A DNA stretch of 64,000 nt from Bradyrhizobium quebecense (GTDB taxonomy: Bacteria > Pseudomonadota > Alphaproteobacteria > Rhizobiales > Xanthobacteraceae), in contig NZ_CP088022.1 in assembly GCF_013373795.3 (NCBI RefSeq), positions 248,001 to 312,000 on the forward strand, written 5' to 3'. Numbering within the stretch: position 1 is the stretch's first letter; every line of letters starts with the position of its first letter. Shown here one piece after another: positions 53,109 to 61,512 of the stretch. Made by a program: the position numbers and the translations under genes. The notes under the pieces were generated by a model, which ran no database searches, was not told the DNA's origin, and saw only the letters and a program-made list of their open reading frames with translations.

Positions 53109-53160
53109 TCCCGGAGATCCGGGATTCTTTTCCATCTGCCATCGGGAAAAATTCCCGATG
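53109..53160. promoter_or_regulatory. Two adjacent perfect palindromes upstream of the TonB receptor
   Basis: TCCCGGA-GA-TCCGGGA (53109-53124) and CATCGGGAA-AAA-TTCCCGATG (53140-53160), 86-137 nt before the receptor start and after the stop of the RraA-like gene. The second could also form an RNA hairpin that ends the RraA operon; no U-run follows. Confidence 0.55.
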
Positions 53161-53267
53161 CTGGTGGAGGGACGCGCCAACGGGTTGCGGGGTGGTGATT
53201 CTCGCCGATTTTGCGGAGACTTATGCCCAAGAGGCAGGCATCCCGCCTTCCAGGCAGCGGCGGCAGG

Positions 53268-53942
53268 TTAGTCCTTGAACTCGCAGCCGAGGCGCTGCAG
53301 CGCCTCATCGACCCACCGGCGGTCGCTGGTGCCGGCGAGGATCTGTTGGATGGCTTTTTCCTCGGTCGCCTTCTTGGCCTCGGTCAGCTTGCAGACGGCC
53401 TCGGCGTCGTCGTGCGGCACGCAGAGCACGCCGTCGTCGTCGGCCACGATGAGATCGCCGGGCTCGACGATCATGCCGTCGATCGAGATGGCGCAATTGA
53501 TCTCGCCCGGGCCGTCCTTGTAGGGGCCGCGATGGGCGACGCCGGCGGCGAACACCGGGAACGATCCGGCGCGGATCGCGCCGGCATCGCGGATCGAGCC
53601 GTCGATCACGAAGCCCGCGACGCCCTTTTTCTCGGCCAGCGTCGACATGATCTCGCCGATGATGGCGTTGATCAGGATGCCGCCGGCGTCGACCACGATC
53701 ACGTCGCCCGGCTGGGCCAGGTCGATCGCCTTGTGCACCATCAGATTGTCGCCGGGCCGGGTCTTCACGGTCAGCGCCGGGCCGCCGAGCCAGCCGCCCG
53801 CATGCATCGGCCGCAGCCGGTTGGTGCCCGCGATCCGCGACATCACGTCGCTGATATTGGCGACCGGAAGCCGGCGGTAGCGCGCGACGAGGTCAGGCGA
53901 CACTTTCCGGTTCGCCTTGTGAATTGCAAATCCTATGGCCAT
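53268..53942 (-). CDS. RraA-family aldolase, LigK/4-hydroxy-4-methyl-2-oxoglutarate aldolase-like
   Basis: 224 residues of the RraA/HMG-CHA aldolase fold: PVANISDVMSRIAG, DNLMVHKAIDLAQPGDVIVVDAGG, the catalytic region GFVIDGSIRDAGAIRAGSFPVFAAGVAHRGPYKDGPGEIN (Arg-Asp pair and metal Asp), and VVEPGDLIVADDDGVLCVP. In the protocatechuate 4,5-cleavage and gallate routes it splits 4-carboxy-4-hydroxy-2-oxoadipate to pyruvate and oxaloacetate. The preceding gene is the matching LigJ-like hydratase, so this role is well supported by context. Confidence 0.88.
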   Translation of the reverse strand: MAIGFAIHKANRKVSPDLVARYRRLPVANISDVMSRIAGTNRLRPMHAGGWLGGPALTVKTRPGDNLMVHKAIDLAQPGDVIVVDAGGILINAIIGEIMSTLAEKKGVAGFVIDGSIRDAGAIRAGSFPVFAAGVAHRGPYKDGPGEINCAISIDGMIVEPGDLIVADDDGVLCVPHDDAEAVCKLTEAKKATEEKAIQQILAGTSDRRWVDEALQRLGCEFKD

Positions 53943-53975
53943 CGGTGTTCTCCGGGGTGTTGTCGGCGCGGTCGG

Positions 53976-55001
53976 CTAGTGCGCGCGGCGGTCGAGATGG
54001 GCGTTGAGGCGAGGATAGACGCGGCGGGCATTGCCTTCGAAGATCTTGGCCTTGTCCTCCGCGCTCAACGGCAACGCATCGATGTAGCGGCGGGTGTCGT
54101 CGAAGTGATGTCCCGTTTCAGGATCGATGCCACGGACCGCGCCGACCATCTCCGACGCAAACAGGATGTTCTCGACCGGGATCACCCTGGTCAACAGCTC
54201 GATGCCGGGGAGGTGATAGACGCAGGTGTCGAAGAACACGTTCTTCAACAGATGCTCCGACAGCGGCGGCAGCTTCATGTCCTGCGCGAGGCCGCGGTAG
54301 CGGCCCCAGTGATAGGGCACCGCGCCGCCGCCGTGCGGGATGATGAATCGCAGGGTCGGGAAGTGCTTGAACAGGTCAGAGGTCAGGAACTGCATGAAGG
54401 CGGTGGTGTCGCCGTTGAGGTAGTGCGCGCCGGTGCCGTGGAAGCAGGGATTGCAGGACGAAGAGACATGGACCATCGCCGGCACGTCGAGCTCGACCAT
54501 CTTCTCATACAGCGGGTACCACCATTCGTCGGTCAGCGGCGGGTCGCACCAATAGCCGCCGGCGGGATCGGGATTGAGGTTGCAGCCGACGAAGCCGAGC
54601 TGCGTCACGCAGCGCTCCAGTTCCTCGATGCAGTTGGCGGGCTTGACGCCCGGGCTCTGCGGCAGCTGGCACACGGGTACGAAATTTTGCGGGAACAGCG
54701 TGCAGACCCGGTGCACGAGGTCGTTGCAGATCGTGGTCCATTCACGGCTGGTCGCTTCCTTGCCGACATGGTGCGCCATGCCGGCGGCGCGCGGCGAGAA
54801 GATGGTAACGTCGGTGCCACGCTCCTTCTGCAGGCGGAGCTGCGCGCCCTCGACGCTGGAGCGAATCTCGTCGTCGGTGATGCCGAGATTGGTGGTGAGC
54901 GGCCGGCGCGATCTGTCGGCGAGGCCGGCGAGCTGCTTGTCGCGGAAGATCTGCAGCTTGGCCGGCTCGGTGGTGTAGTGGCCGTGACAGTCGATGATCA
55001 T
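53976..55001 (-). CDS. Amidohydrolase-family 4-oxalomesaconate hydratase, LigJ-like
   Basis: 341 residues, about the length of known LigJ enzymes. N-terminal metal motif IIDCHGHYTT; middle AMVHVSSSCNPCFHGTGAHY and FIIPHGGGAVPYHWGR; late Asp/Glu region NILFASEMVGAVRG. LigJ adds water to 4-oxalomesaconate, giving the substrate of the adjacent RraA-like aldolase (33 nt downstream). It belongs to the decarboxylase/hydratase branch of the amidohydrolase superfamily, so another ACMSD-like decarboxylase is the alternative. Confidence 0.86.
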   Translation of the reverse strand: MIIDCHGHYTTEPAKLQIFRDKQLAGLADRSRRPLTTNLGITDDEIRSSVEGAQLRLQKERGTDVTIFSPRAAGMAHHVGKEATSREWTTICNDLVHRVCTLFPQNFVPVCQLPQSPGVKPANCIEELERCVTQLGFVGCNLNPDPAGGYWCDPPLTDEWWYPLYEKMVELDVPAMVHVSSSCNPCFHGTGAHYLNGDTTAFMQFLTSDLFKHFPTLRFIIPHGGGAVPYHWGRYRGLAQDMKLPPLSEHLLKNVFFDTCVYHLPGIELLTRVIPVENILFASEMVGAVRGIDPETGHHFDDTRRYIDALPLSAEDKAKIFEGNARRVYPRLNAHLDRRAH

Positions 55002-55023
55002 GGTTGCGTCCTTGGCAGGTTTG

Positions 55024-56352
55024 TCAGTGGGCGACGGATGACGGGATCGCGCCCGTCAATTCCGTCTCGCGCGGTTTGACGCGCATGGTGGCGGCGATGG
55101 CGGAGGCGACGAACAGGAAGCCGGCGATGCCGACCAGCGCCCAGGAGAAGCTTCCGGTGGAGTCCTTGATCAGGCCGATGCACCAGGGGCCGATCAGGCC
55201 GCCGAACTGCGCCAGCGTGTTGACCATGGCGATCGCGGCGGCGCCGGCCGCGCCGGTCAGCAGCGAGGCGTTGATGCTCCAGAACAACGGATTGCCGGCG
55301 TTCAGACTGAAGCCGACGACGCAGAGGAACACGAAGGCCAGCACCGGGCTCGAGACATAGGCGCTGCCGAGCATGGCGACGGCGGCGAGCAGATAGACGG
55401 CCGCAAGATGAAACTTGCGATCGCCTGTCTTGTCCGAGCTGCGGCTGACCACGATGGTGCCGACGACGCCGAGCAGCGGCGGGATCGCCGACAGGAAGCC
55501 GACCTCGATGTTGCTGAGATTGCCCATGCCCTTGATGATCTGCGGCAGCCACAGCAGCAGGCCATAGATGCCGACCAGCGCGCAGCCGAACAGCGCCGCC
55601 AGCAGCCAGACCCTGATATCGAGCACGCATTCGATCAACCTGTGCTGCCCCTGTTGTTCGATCTCGGCCCGCTCGGCGGCGAGCTCGCCCTCCAGCCAGG
55701 CGGCTTGCTCTTTGGTGAGCCAGCTCGCCTTGGCGGGGCGGTCGGTCAGATAATAGAGCGTGAAGAGGCCGAGCAGAATGGTCGGCACGCCCTCGGCGAT
55801 GAACATCCATTGCCAGCCATGCAGGCCGGACGCACCGTCGAGGAAGGTCATGATGCTGGTCGAGATCGGCCCGCCAAGCACCGCTGAGAACGAGCCGGCG
55901 ATGATGTATCCGGCGACCGCGCGGGCGCGATAGCGCGCGGGGAACCAATAGGTCAAATAAAGCACCACGCCGGGCATGAAGCCGGCTTCCGCGACGCCGA
56001 GGCCGAACCGCATGACATAGAGGCTCAGCGGATTCCAGACAAAGGCGGTCAGCGTGGCGACGAGGCCCCAGGTGATCAGGATGCGCGCAAGCCAGATCCG
56101 GGCGCCGAGCCAGTGCAGCATCAGATTGCTCGGCACCTCGAGCACCATGTAGCCGAGGAAGAAGATGCTGGCCGCAAAGCCGAAGATCGCGGGGCTGAGG
56201 CCAAGGTCCTTGTTCATCGTCAGCCCGGCATAGCCGAGATTGATGCGGTCGAGATAGTTGAAGAACATCATGACGAAGAGGATCGGGATCAGCCGCCAAT
56301 AGACCCGGCGGATGGTTTGCTGTTCGAGCTCGCTGACGGACGCTTGGCCCAT
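55024..56352 (-). CDS. MFS transporter, anion:cation symporter (ACS) type
   Basis: 442-residue, 12-helix major facilitator; ATG 56352 after GGGAGG. Signature parts are MFFNYLDRINLGYAGLTMNKDLGLSPAIFG, GWQWMFIAEGVPTILLGLFTLYYLTDRPAKASWL and the central hydrophilic loop. These match the tartrate/phthalate/aromatic-acid ACS group. It is the first gene of the LigJ-RraA operon and so probably imports the aromatic acid or a lower-pathway di/tricarboxylate. It is divergent from the LysR gene. Confidence 0.92.
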   Translation of the reverse strand: MGQASVSELEQQTIRRVYWRLIPILFVMMFFNYLDRINLGYAGLTMNKDLGLSPAIFGFAASIFFLGYMVLEVPSNLMLHWLGARIWLARILITWGLVATLTAFVWNPLSLYVMRFGLGVAEAGFMPGVVLYLTYWFPARYRARAVAGYIIAGSFSAVLGGPISTSIMTFLDGASGLHGWQWMFIAEGVPTILLGLFTLYYLTDRPAKASWLTKEQAAWLEGELAAERAEIEQQGQHRLIECVLDIRVWLLAALFGCALVGIYGLLLWLPQIIKGMGNLSNIEVGFLSAIPPLLGVVGTIVVSRSSDKTGDRKFHLAAVYLLAAVAMLGSAYVSSPVLAFVFLCVVGFSLNAGNPLFWSINASLLTGAAGAAAIAMVNTLAQFGGLIGPWCIGLIKDSTGSFSWALVGIAGFLFVASAIAATMRVKPRETELTGAIPSSVAH

Positions 56353-56530
56353 TGGAATCCTCCCTTGCTTTTTGTTATCGCGCTTATGATCCGAACCGGG
56401 CGGAGCGCCTGTTATTCGCGGCGATTTCGCATGGCTGACCGGCTGCGCGTGTTGCCCCTTGGAGCATCCGTGTTTTGGCGCCAAGATCGGGAAACGGACC
56501 TGGGAGGTCAAATACCGCTTTGACCCGTCA

Positions 56531-56551
56531 CTTATAGGGAAACGGAATAAG
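56531..56551. promoter_or_regulatory. LysR-type T-N11-A box
   Basis: CTTAT (56531-56535), 11 nt, ATAAG (56547-56551): a perfect dyad of the classical LysR form two bases before the LysR start and 178 nt before the divergent transporter gene. Confidence 0.65.
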
Positions 56552-56553
56552 CG

Positions 56554-57489
56554 ATGGATTACAGGCAGCTTCGCTACTTCATCGCGGTCGCCGAAGAACT
56601 CAGCTTCAGCCGCGCCGCCAAGCGGCTGCATGTCAGCCAGCCGCCGCTGAGCACACAGATCAAGGCGATGGAGGAGGAGCTCGGCACCAAGCTGTTGTCG
56701 CGGACACGGCGCGCGGTTGAACTCACCCAGGCCGGCCAATTGCTGCTGGAACACGCGCGACGCGCCGTCAGCGAGCTCGACCTCGCATCGGAGACCGTGC
56801 GCCGCGCAGCGCGCGGTGAAGCCGGCGCGGTCCGTGTCGGTTTCACCGACTCGGTTCCGATGCTCGACATGTTCGCCGAACTGTTCCGCAGCTTCCGCGG
56901 CAGCTATCCGCGGGTGAAGATCGAGCTCAGGCACATGTCGACGGCGAAACAGCTGCAGGCACTCGCCGACGCCGAGCTCGACGTCGCGATCATGCGGCCG
57001 CCGCTGGATTTCCGGCCCGCGGCCGATCTGCAGGTTCATGTCGTCTGGCGCGACCGCTTGATGGTGTTCCTGCCGATCGATCACCCGCTGGCCGCCGCGC
57101 CCGGCAAACTCAGCGTTGCGGACCTCGCCGAGCACGAATTCGTCGGCATGGCCGAGAGCGGTTGCGGCGTCGGTGACCAGGCGGCGATGCTGTGCCGGCG
57201 CGCCGGCTTTGCGCCGCGCATCGCGCAGGAGGCGCACGAACTGCGCACGGTGCTCAGCCTCGTCGCCGCCGGGATCGGACTTTCGATCCTGCCGTCGTGT
57301 TACCAGCAAGCCGGCGTCATGAACGTTGTCGCGAAGGCGCTGGACACGCCGGATGCGGAGAGCCGCATGCTGGTGGCGATGCGCTCGAACGCCTCGCTGC
57401 TGCCGCGCCGGTTCGTCGAATGCGCGCTGCAGGCGGCGTCGCGAAGTGCGCCGCTACTGGTCCCCGAGGTCGCTGCGGCGATCCGCTGA
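56554..57489 (+). CDS. LysR-family regulator of the protocatechuate/gallate lower pathway
   Basis: 311 residues. It starts MDYRQLRYFIAVAEELSFSR, the CatR/BenM-type beginning; the helix-turn-helix is SFSRAAKRLHVSQPPLSTQIKAMEEELGTKLL (the QPPLS motif is typical of aromatic-catabolism LysR proteins). The ligand domain is ~90-300. It is divergent from the MFS-LigJ-RraA operon and just downstream of a T-N11-A box, so likely its activator with an aromatic or muconate-like coinducer. Confidence 0.93.
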   Translation: MDYRQLRYFIAVAEELSFSRAAKRLHVSQPPLSTQIKAMEEELGTKLLSRTRRAVELTQAGQLLLEHARRAVSELDLASETVRRAARGEAGAVRVGFTDSVPMLDMFAELFRSFRGSYPRVKIELRHMSTAKQLQALADAELDVAIMRPPLDFRPAADLQVHVVWRDRLMVFLPIDHPLAAAPGKLSVADLAEHEFVGMAESGCGVGDQAAMLCRRAGFAPRIAQEAHELRTVLSLVAAGIGLSILPSCYQQAGVMNVVAKALDTPDAESRMLVAMRSNASLLPRRFVECALQAASRSAPLLVPEVAAAIR

Positions 57490-57735
57490 TCGAGCCGTGC
57501 CGAAGGCGATCGCGCGCTTGAGATGGCGACCTGCCGTGCGTGGCACGCGACGGTCCGCGCTCCCATACTTTCGTCGGCCGTAGTCTCCCGGAATGCAGTC
57601 TGGCGTCGGTCTTGCATACTTGAATGCAAGGTGCTGGGGCGCCGCTTCGTCGTGTTTCGCCCGCAACGGCAATGTCGCCGGCGAATGGTAAGTGATGCGC
57701 GCCCGCAGCTGGATCAGATCTGCGGAGACCACAAC

Positions 57736-58086
57736 ATGCACGCCATCACGCGTGCGGCACTGCTGCTGGGGGCGATATGGCTGACATCGCCGACCCTGGC
57801 GCGCGACGACGGCCGCTACACCAATTCACCTCTGAAGCCCTGGTTTGAAAGCCTGCACAGCGGCTACGGACAATGCTGTTCCGACGCCGACGGATCCGTG
57901 GTCGCCGATCCGGACTGGGAGTCGGACCACGGCCATTATCGCGTGCACATCGACGACGAATGGGTCGTGGTGCCGAACGAGGCCTTGATCACCGAGCCGA
58001 ACAAGATCGGACGAACCATGGTGTGGAAGCACTATATCGACGGCCACCCGCGCGTGCGCTGCTTCATGCCGGGCAGCATGACCTGA
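57736..58086 (+). CDS. Small secreted protein of unknown function
   Basis: 116 residues from ATG 57736 (GGAGA upstream). Signal peptide 1-22 (ALLLGAIWLTSPTLA), mature start RDDGRYTNSPLKPWFESLHSGYGQCCSDADG, with Cys pair CC and a later Cys (RVRCFMPGSM). The body DPDWESDHGHYRVHIDDEWVVVPNEAL..GRTMVWKHYID is conserved in many Bradyrhizobium proteins with no known function. The frame is open back to 57523 but nothing there looks coding. Confidence 0.8.
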   Translation: MHAITRAALLLGAIWLTSPTLARDDGRYTNSPLKPWFESLHSGYGQCCSDADGSVVADPDWESDHGHYRVHIDDEWVVVPNEALITEPNKIGRTMVWKHYIDGHPRVRCFMPGSMT

Positions 58087-58096
58087 AGGCGCTATC

Positions 58097-58811
58097 TTAC
58101 GCGGGCGTATGGCCGGTGAGAAAGCGCGTGACCACGCCGCCGAGCGTGGCGTGGTCGAGCGGTGCGGCGAGCGATGCCTTGGCCGTCTCGACCACGACAT
58201 CGGGCGCGAGGCCGCGGCGCAGGTCGCACAGCGCGTCGGCATAATCGACGGTGAATTCCGGATGCGGCTGCACCGACGTCGTGGTGCCGTTGGCATAGAG
58301 CAGCCCGGCATGCGGGGTGAACGCGGACGCCATGATGGTGCGTGCGGAGGCGGGCGGGCTGATCACCTGGTCCTGATGCGAGGCGGCCGCCGCGATCGTC
58401 TCGCCGTCGATCAGCCCGTTGTCCGGCGCCAGCTGATAGACGTGGCGGCCGATGCCCCAGCCCTTCTCCGATTTGCGCACGGTGCCCCCGAGCGCCTGCG
58501 CGATCAGCAGATGGCCGAAGCAGACGCCGACCATCGGAACGCGCTTGTCATGAGCGGCGCGCGCGAAGGCTTCGAGCGGCGCGATCCAGGCGACATCGTC
58601 ATAGACGCCGGCCGCCGATCCGGTAATCAGGATCGCATCCAATGTGGCCGGATTCGGAAGTGCCTAAACCGTTGGCGACGCTGACGACGTCGCAGGCGAT
58701 CGACGGATCGGCTGCGGCCACCATCCGCTGGAACATCTGCGGATAGCTTCCGTGGCGCTCGCGGAATTGCGGACTGACGAGCCCGGTTTCGATGATGGTG
58801 ATGCGGGGCAT
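58097..58811 (-). pseudogene. Class I glutamine amidotransferase-like protein, frameshifted
   Basis: It would be ~237 residues. The first 48 codons (MPRITIIETGLVSPQFRERHGSYPQMFQRM...SVANG) read from ATG 58811. The rest (ALPNPATLDAILITGSAAGVYDD...), with nucleophile Cys (VGVCFGHLLIAQALGG) and the His-Glu region (VQPHPEFTVDY), is in the next frame. Between GGT (58668-58670) and GCA (58661-58663) there are four bases instead of three, so one base is extra. Without it the product reads through normally. It is either a sequencing error or a real break. Substrate unknown. Confidence 0.8.
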
Positions 58812-58895
58812 GGAACGCGCTGACGGATGGGCGGGATGCCTCAGCGTTTACTCCGGAAGCGCTGACGGCCGCAAGCCGTGCGGCGCGGCCGCCGC

Positions 58896-59876
58896 TCAAT
58901 TCCGCGACGGCGCCGCCGCGTCGATCGTTGCGGTGTGCTGCGCCGCCGGCGTCGTGCTGAAGATCGCCGGTGTCGGGCTTTCGATCGCCGGCGTCGTCGC
59001 GACGATCGCAGGCTCGGTGCGGTAACGCGGCAGCTGATCCTCGAGCGAGTAGCCGACGCAGAGCGCGAGGCTCGACCAGACCGCCATGCTGAAATACAGC
59101 GACATCCAGGCGATCTCCTCGCGCCACTCGGCGATGTCGTGGGTCACGACCCAGCGCCGGCTGACGTCGCGCAGGCCATCGAGCGGATGCAGCAGGGTGC
59201 CGCCGGCGGCGAGATTGGCGCGCCAGCGGTTCAGATACATCGGGACGTCGACGGTCATCAGGAAGGCGAGGAAGGCGGCGATGCCGACGATCGCGACGAT
59301 GAAGGCCCAGCGCACCGGCCCATGAAACTCGGGCAGCAGCCGGCACAGCGCGATCCCGACCAGGAAGAACACCACGGCCCAGATCGAGTTCTCGATCGCG
59401 TTGCAGAGATAATGGGTGGTCAGCACCGCATACCAGGAGAAGCATTCCGCAATCACGATCAGCGGCACAATGATCCAGGCGATGTTGATGGTGGTCTCGG
59501 CGCCGGTCATGGTGCCGAGCTGATACAGGATGATCGCCCATTGCGCGGCGAAGCAGACCTCGGCGACGGTCGCAACGGTGCGGCCGACCACGACGCTCGA
59601 CAGCCAGGTGTCGAACAGGCAGATGCGCTGCACGTCGGCGCGCGGCAGCACCGAGCGGAAGGCGCAGCCGAACACATAGGCCGCGCAGAGCAGCAGCATC
59701 AGGCCGATGCCGGACGTATTGCTGAGGCTGCCGTTCGACTGCTCGTTGAACTGTCGGTACAGCGCGAACCAGATCGCGATGTTGGCGGCGCTGACGAGGC
59801 TCAGGAAGCCCCACCACCGGACCACTGGATTCGACCAAGCCAGCGAAACCGGCCGCGCCCGCCACTCCATGCTCAT
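58896..59876 (-). CDS. Multi-pass membrane protein of unknown function
   Basis: 326 residues with about 7 transmembrane segments (for example WWGFLSLVSAANIAIWFALY, GIGLMLLLCAAYVFGCAF, IAWIIVPLIVIAECFSWYAVL, WAVVFFLVGIALCRLL, WAFIVAIVGIAAFLAFLMTV). Residues ~75-110 carry FRSVLPRADVQRICLFDTWLSSVVVGRTVATVAEV. The C-terminal ~40 residues are Thr/Pro/Ala-rich with three TPAIxS/xTTPA units. No family is recognised. It lies 84 nt after the glutamine amidotransferase start on the same strand. Confidence 0.75.
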   Translation of the reverse strand: MSMEWRARPVSLAWSNPVVRWWGFLSLVSAANIAIWFALYRQFNEQSNGSLSNTSGIGLMLLLCAAYVFGCAFRSVLPRADVQRICLFDTWLSSVVVGRTVATVAEVCFAAQWAIILYQLGTMTGAETTINIAWIIVPLIVIAECFSWYAVLTTHYLCNAIENSIWAVVFFLVGIALCRLLPEFHGPVRWAFIVAIVGIAAFLAFLMTVDVPMYLNRWRANLAAGGTLLHPLDGLRDVSRRWVVTHDIAEWREEIAWMSLYFSMAVWSSLALCVGYSLEDQLPRYRTEPAIVATTPAIESPTPAIFSTTPAAQHTATIDAAAPSRN

Positions 59877-59985
59877 TCACCGCTCCGCGTGTAACCGAAC
59901 TGATATTGAATTGTAGTAATTCTGTCATAGAAGACAGCGAATCACGACTAAAAAATGCGTGTGGCGCGGGGCCGGGCGGCTCCGA

Positions 59986-60027
59986 TTGTGACAGCGTTTG
60001 TGACAGCGACCGCGGTTTGTGACAGCG
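59986..60027 (+). repeat. Three TTGTGACAGCG direct repeats
   Basis: Copies at 59986-59996, 59998-60008 and 60017-60027; a shorter GACAGCG copy lies at 59933-59939. Confidence 0.7.
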
Positions 60028-60049
60028 AGCGCGTGGCGAGCCCTCCGTT

Positions 60050-60182
60050 CGTCATTTCGGGACGCGCGGTAACCTCTTCGTCACTTCGGGATGCGCCGAA
60101 GGCGCAGGCCCGGAATCCATCGGGCTGCCGTGTTGCGGTTGAATGGATTCCGGGCTCGCGCTTCGCGCGCCCCGGAATGACG
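60050..60182. repeat. Intergenic palindromic repeat, CGTCATTTCGGG family
   Basis: Outer arms CGTCATTTCGGG and CCCGGAATGACG (one base difference); inner arms CCCGGAATCCAT (60109-60120) and ATGGATTCCGGG (60143-60154), perfect. Confidence 0.88.
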
Positions 60183-60321
60183 ATGGAGGGAGCCCCGGCC
60201 TTCGCGATCGTGATCGAACTTGACGCCCGCGCCGGTAGGCAGGCGTCGCGCGATCATCTTTGAAACGGCTTCCTTTTTTCGGGCCGAACCCGCAAGGGCT
60301 GGCTTCAAACGAAGGCGCCTT

Positions 60322-60882
60322 GTGACGACGGACATGACGGCCAGCTACGATCCGCTGCTGCGCAGGATTCACTGGGCGACGGCGGTGCTGTTCATCGCGG
60401 CGATGCTGATCGGGCTCTATTGCGGGCTGCAGCCGGCGGGGACGTCGCCGCGGCGCGAGCTGCTCGAGGTGCACAAGTCGCTCGGCGTCACCCTGTTCTT
60501 CCTAGCGATCCTGCGGCTGATGGTGCGGGCCGTGACCACGACGCCGCCGGAGCCGGGCTCGTTCTCTCCGCTGATCAGGATCGCCGCAAGACTCAATCAC
60601 TGGGCGCTCTACGCCATCCTGTTCGTGATGCCGGCGACCGGATACATGTTCTCGTCGGCCGGCGGCTATTCGCTGCGCTATTTCTGGACCTTCAGCTGGC
60701 CGCGCCTGTTCGCCGACAACAAGGCGGTGGCGGAGGCCGGCGAGCTGGCGGATGGCGCGCTGGCCTATGTCGTCTATGCCGTGGTCGCGCTGCATATCGC
60801 CGCGACGCTGTGGCATGTCTTCGTCAAGAAGGACGAGACGCTGGCGCGGATGTGGCCGCGCGCGAGCCGTAATCCGTTCTGA
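60322..60882 (+). CDS. Cytochrome b561 family protein
   Basis: 186 residues from GTG 60322 (GAAGG 6 nt upstream; ATG 60334 possible). Four transmembrane helices with haem-ligand His: YDPLLRRIHWATAVLFIAAMLIGLYCG (first His), LLEVHKSLGVTLFFLAILRL (second), RLNHWALYAILFVMPATGYMFS (third) and VVYAVVALHIAATLWHVFVKKD (fourth). Matches the bacterial CybB-like b561 group that oxidises quinol or superoxide. No gene partner is adjacent. Confidence 0.92.
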   Translation: MTTDMTASYDPLLRRIHWATAVLFIAAMLIGLYCGLQPAGTSPRRELLEVHKSLGVTLFFLAILRLMVRAVTTTPPEPGSFSPLIRIAARLNHWALYAILFVMPATGYMFSSAGGYSLRYFWTFSWPRLFADNKAVAEAGELADGALAYVVYAVVALHIAATLWHVFVKKDETLARMWPRASRNPF

Positions 60883-60897
60883 CGCTGCGATCGACCC

Positions 60898-61371
60898 TCA
60901 GCCGCGCAGGGCAGTTTCCGGGATCGTTCGGCGGACCACTTCGCGCATCGCGAAGCTGGAATGGATGCGGGCGACGCCCGGCATCCGCGACAGATGCTGC
61001 TTGTGGATGCGCTCGAAGTCGGCGATGTCGCGGGCAATGACTTGCAGATGATAATCGTCGCTGCCCGACATCAGATGGCAGGACACGACGTCGGGGCAGC
61101 GTGAGATCGCGGCCTCGAAGGCTGCGAGATAATCCTCGCTCTGCTTCTCCAGCGTGATGGTGACGACGACGGTCGTTACAAGGCCGAGTGCCGTCGGCTC
61201 GAGGTCGACGCGGTAGCCGCGGATCACGCCGATCTCCTCGAGATGGCGGATGCGCCGCGCGCAGGCGGTCGGCGACAGCCCGACCTTCTCGGCGAGCTCG
61301 ATCTGGCTGGCGCGAGCGTCGGCGACCAGCTCGGCAAGGATTCTGAGATCGATACGATCGAGACCGTCCAC
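60898..61371 (-). CDS. Lrp/AsnC-family regulator, probable alanine dehydrogenase regulator
   Basis: 157 residues from GTG 61371 (AAGGAAAA upstream); a longer open frame upstream covers the alanine dehydrogenase gene and is not real. Helix-turn-helix RIDLRILAELVADARASQIELAEKVGLSPTACARRIRHLEEIGVI, then the RAM ligand domain with DVVSCHLMSGSDDYHLQVIARD. It is divergent from ald, the AldR arrangement, so alanine-dependent activation is likely. Confidence 0.92.
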   Translation of the reverse strand: MDGLDRIDLRILAELVADARASQIELAEKVGLSPTACARRIRHLEEIGVIRGYRVDLEPTALGLVTTVVVTITLEKQSEDYLAAFEAAISRCPDVVSCHLMSGSDDYHLQVIARDIADFERIHKQHLSRMPGVARIHSSFAMREVVRRTIPETALRG

Positions 61372-61512
61372 GCAGTTTTCCTTCGAAGGCTGAGCTGGAA
61401 ACGAAGGATATGAGCGGATCTGCATGTGCACAAGCCGGAATTCGCTGAGAAACGCCATGTGACGAGGAATAGCCTTGAGGCTAACGGAAACGAATCCTTC
61501 AAGGAGCGGACC

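Larger units (their letters stand above)
59877..60321. other. Intergenic region with AT-rich promoter zone, direct repeats and a palindrome
   Basis: About 445 bases. 59895-59955 is AT-rich and holds CTGTC-ATAGAA-GACAG (59922-59937), probably the promoter of the minus-strand membrane protein. Three TTGTGACAGCG repeats and a large palindrome follow. No gene was recognised. Confidence 0.65.
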
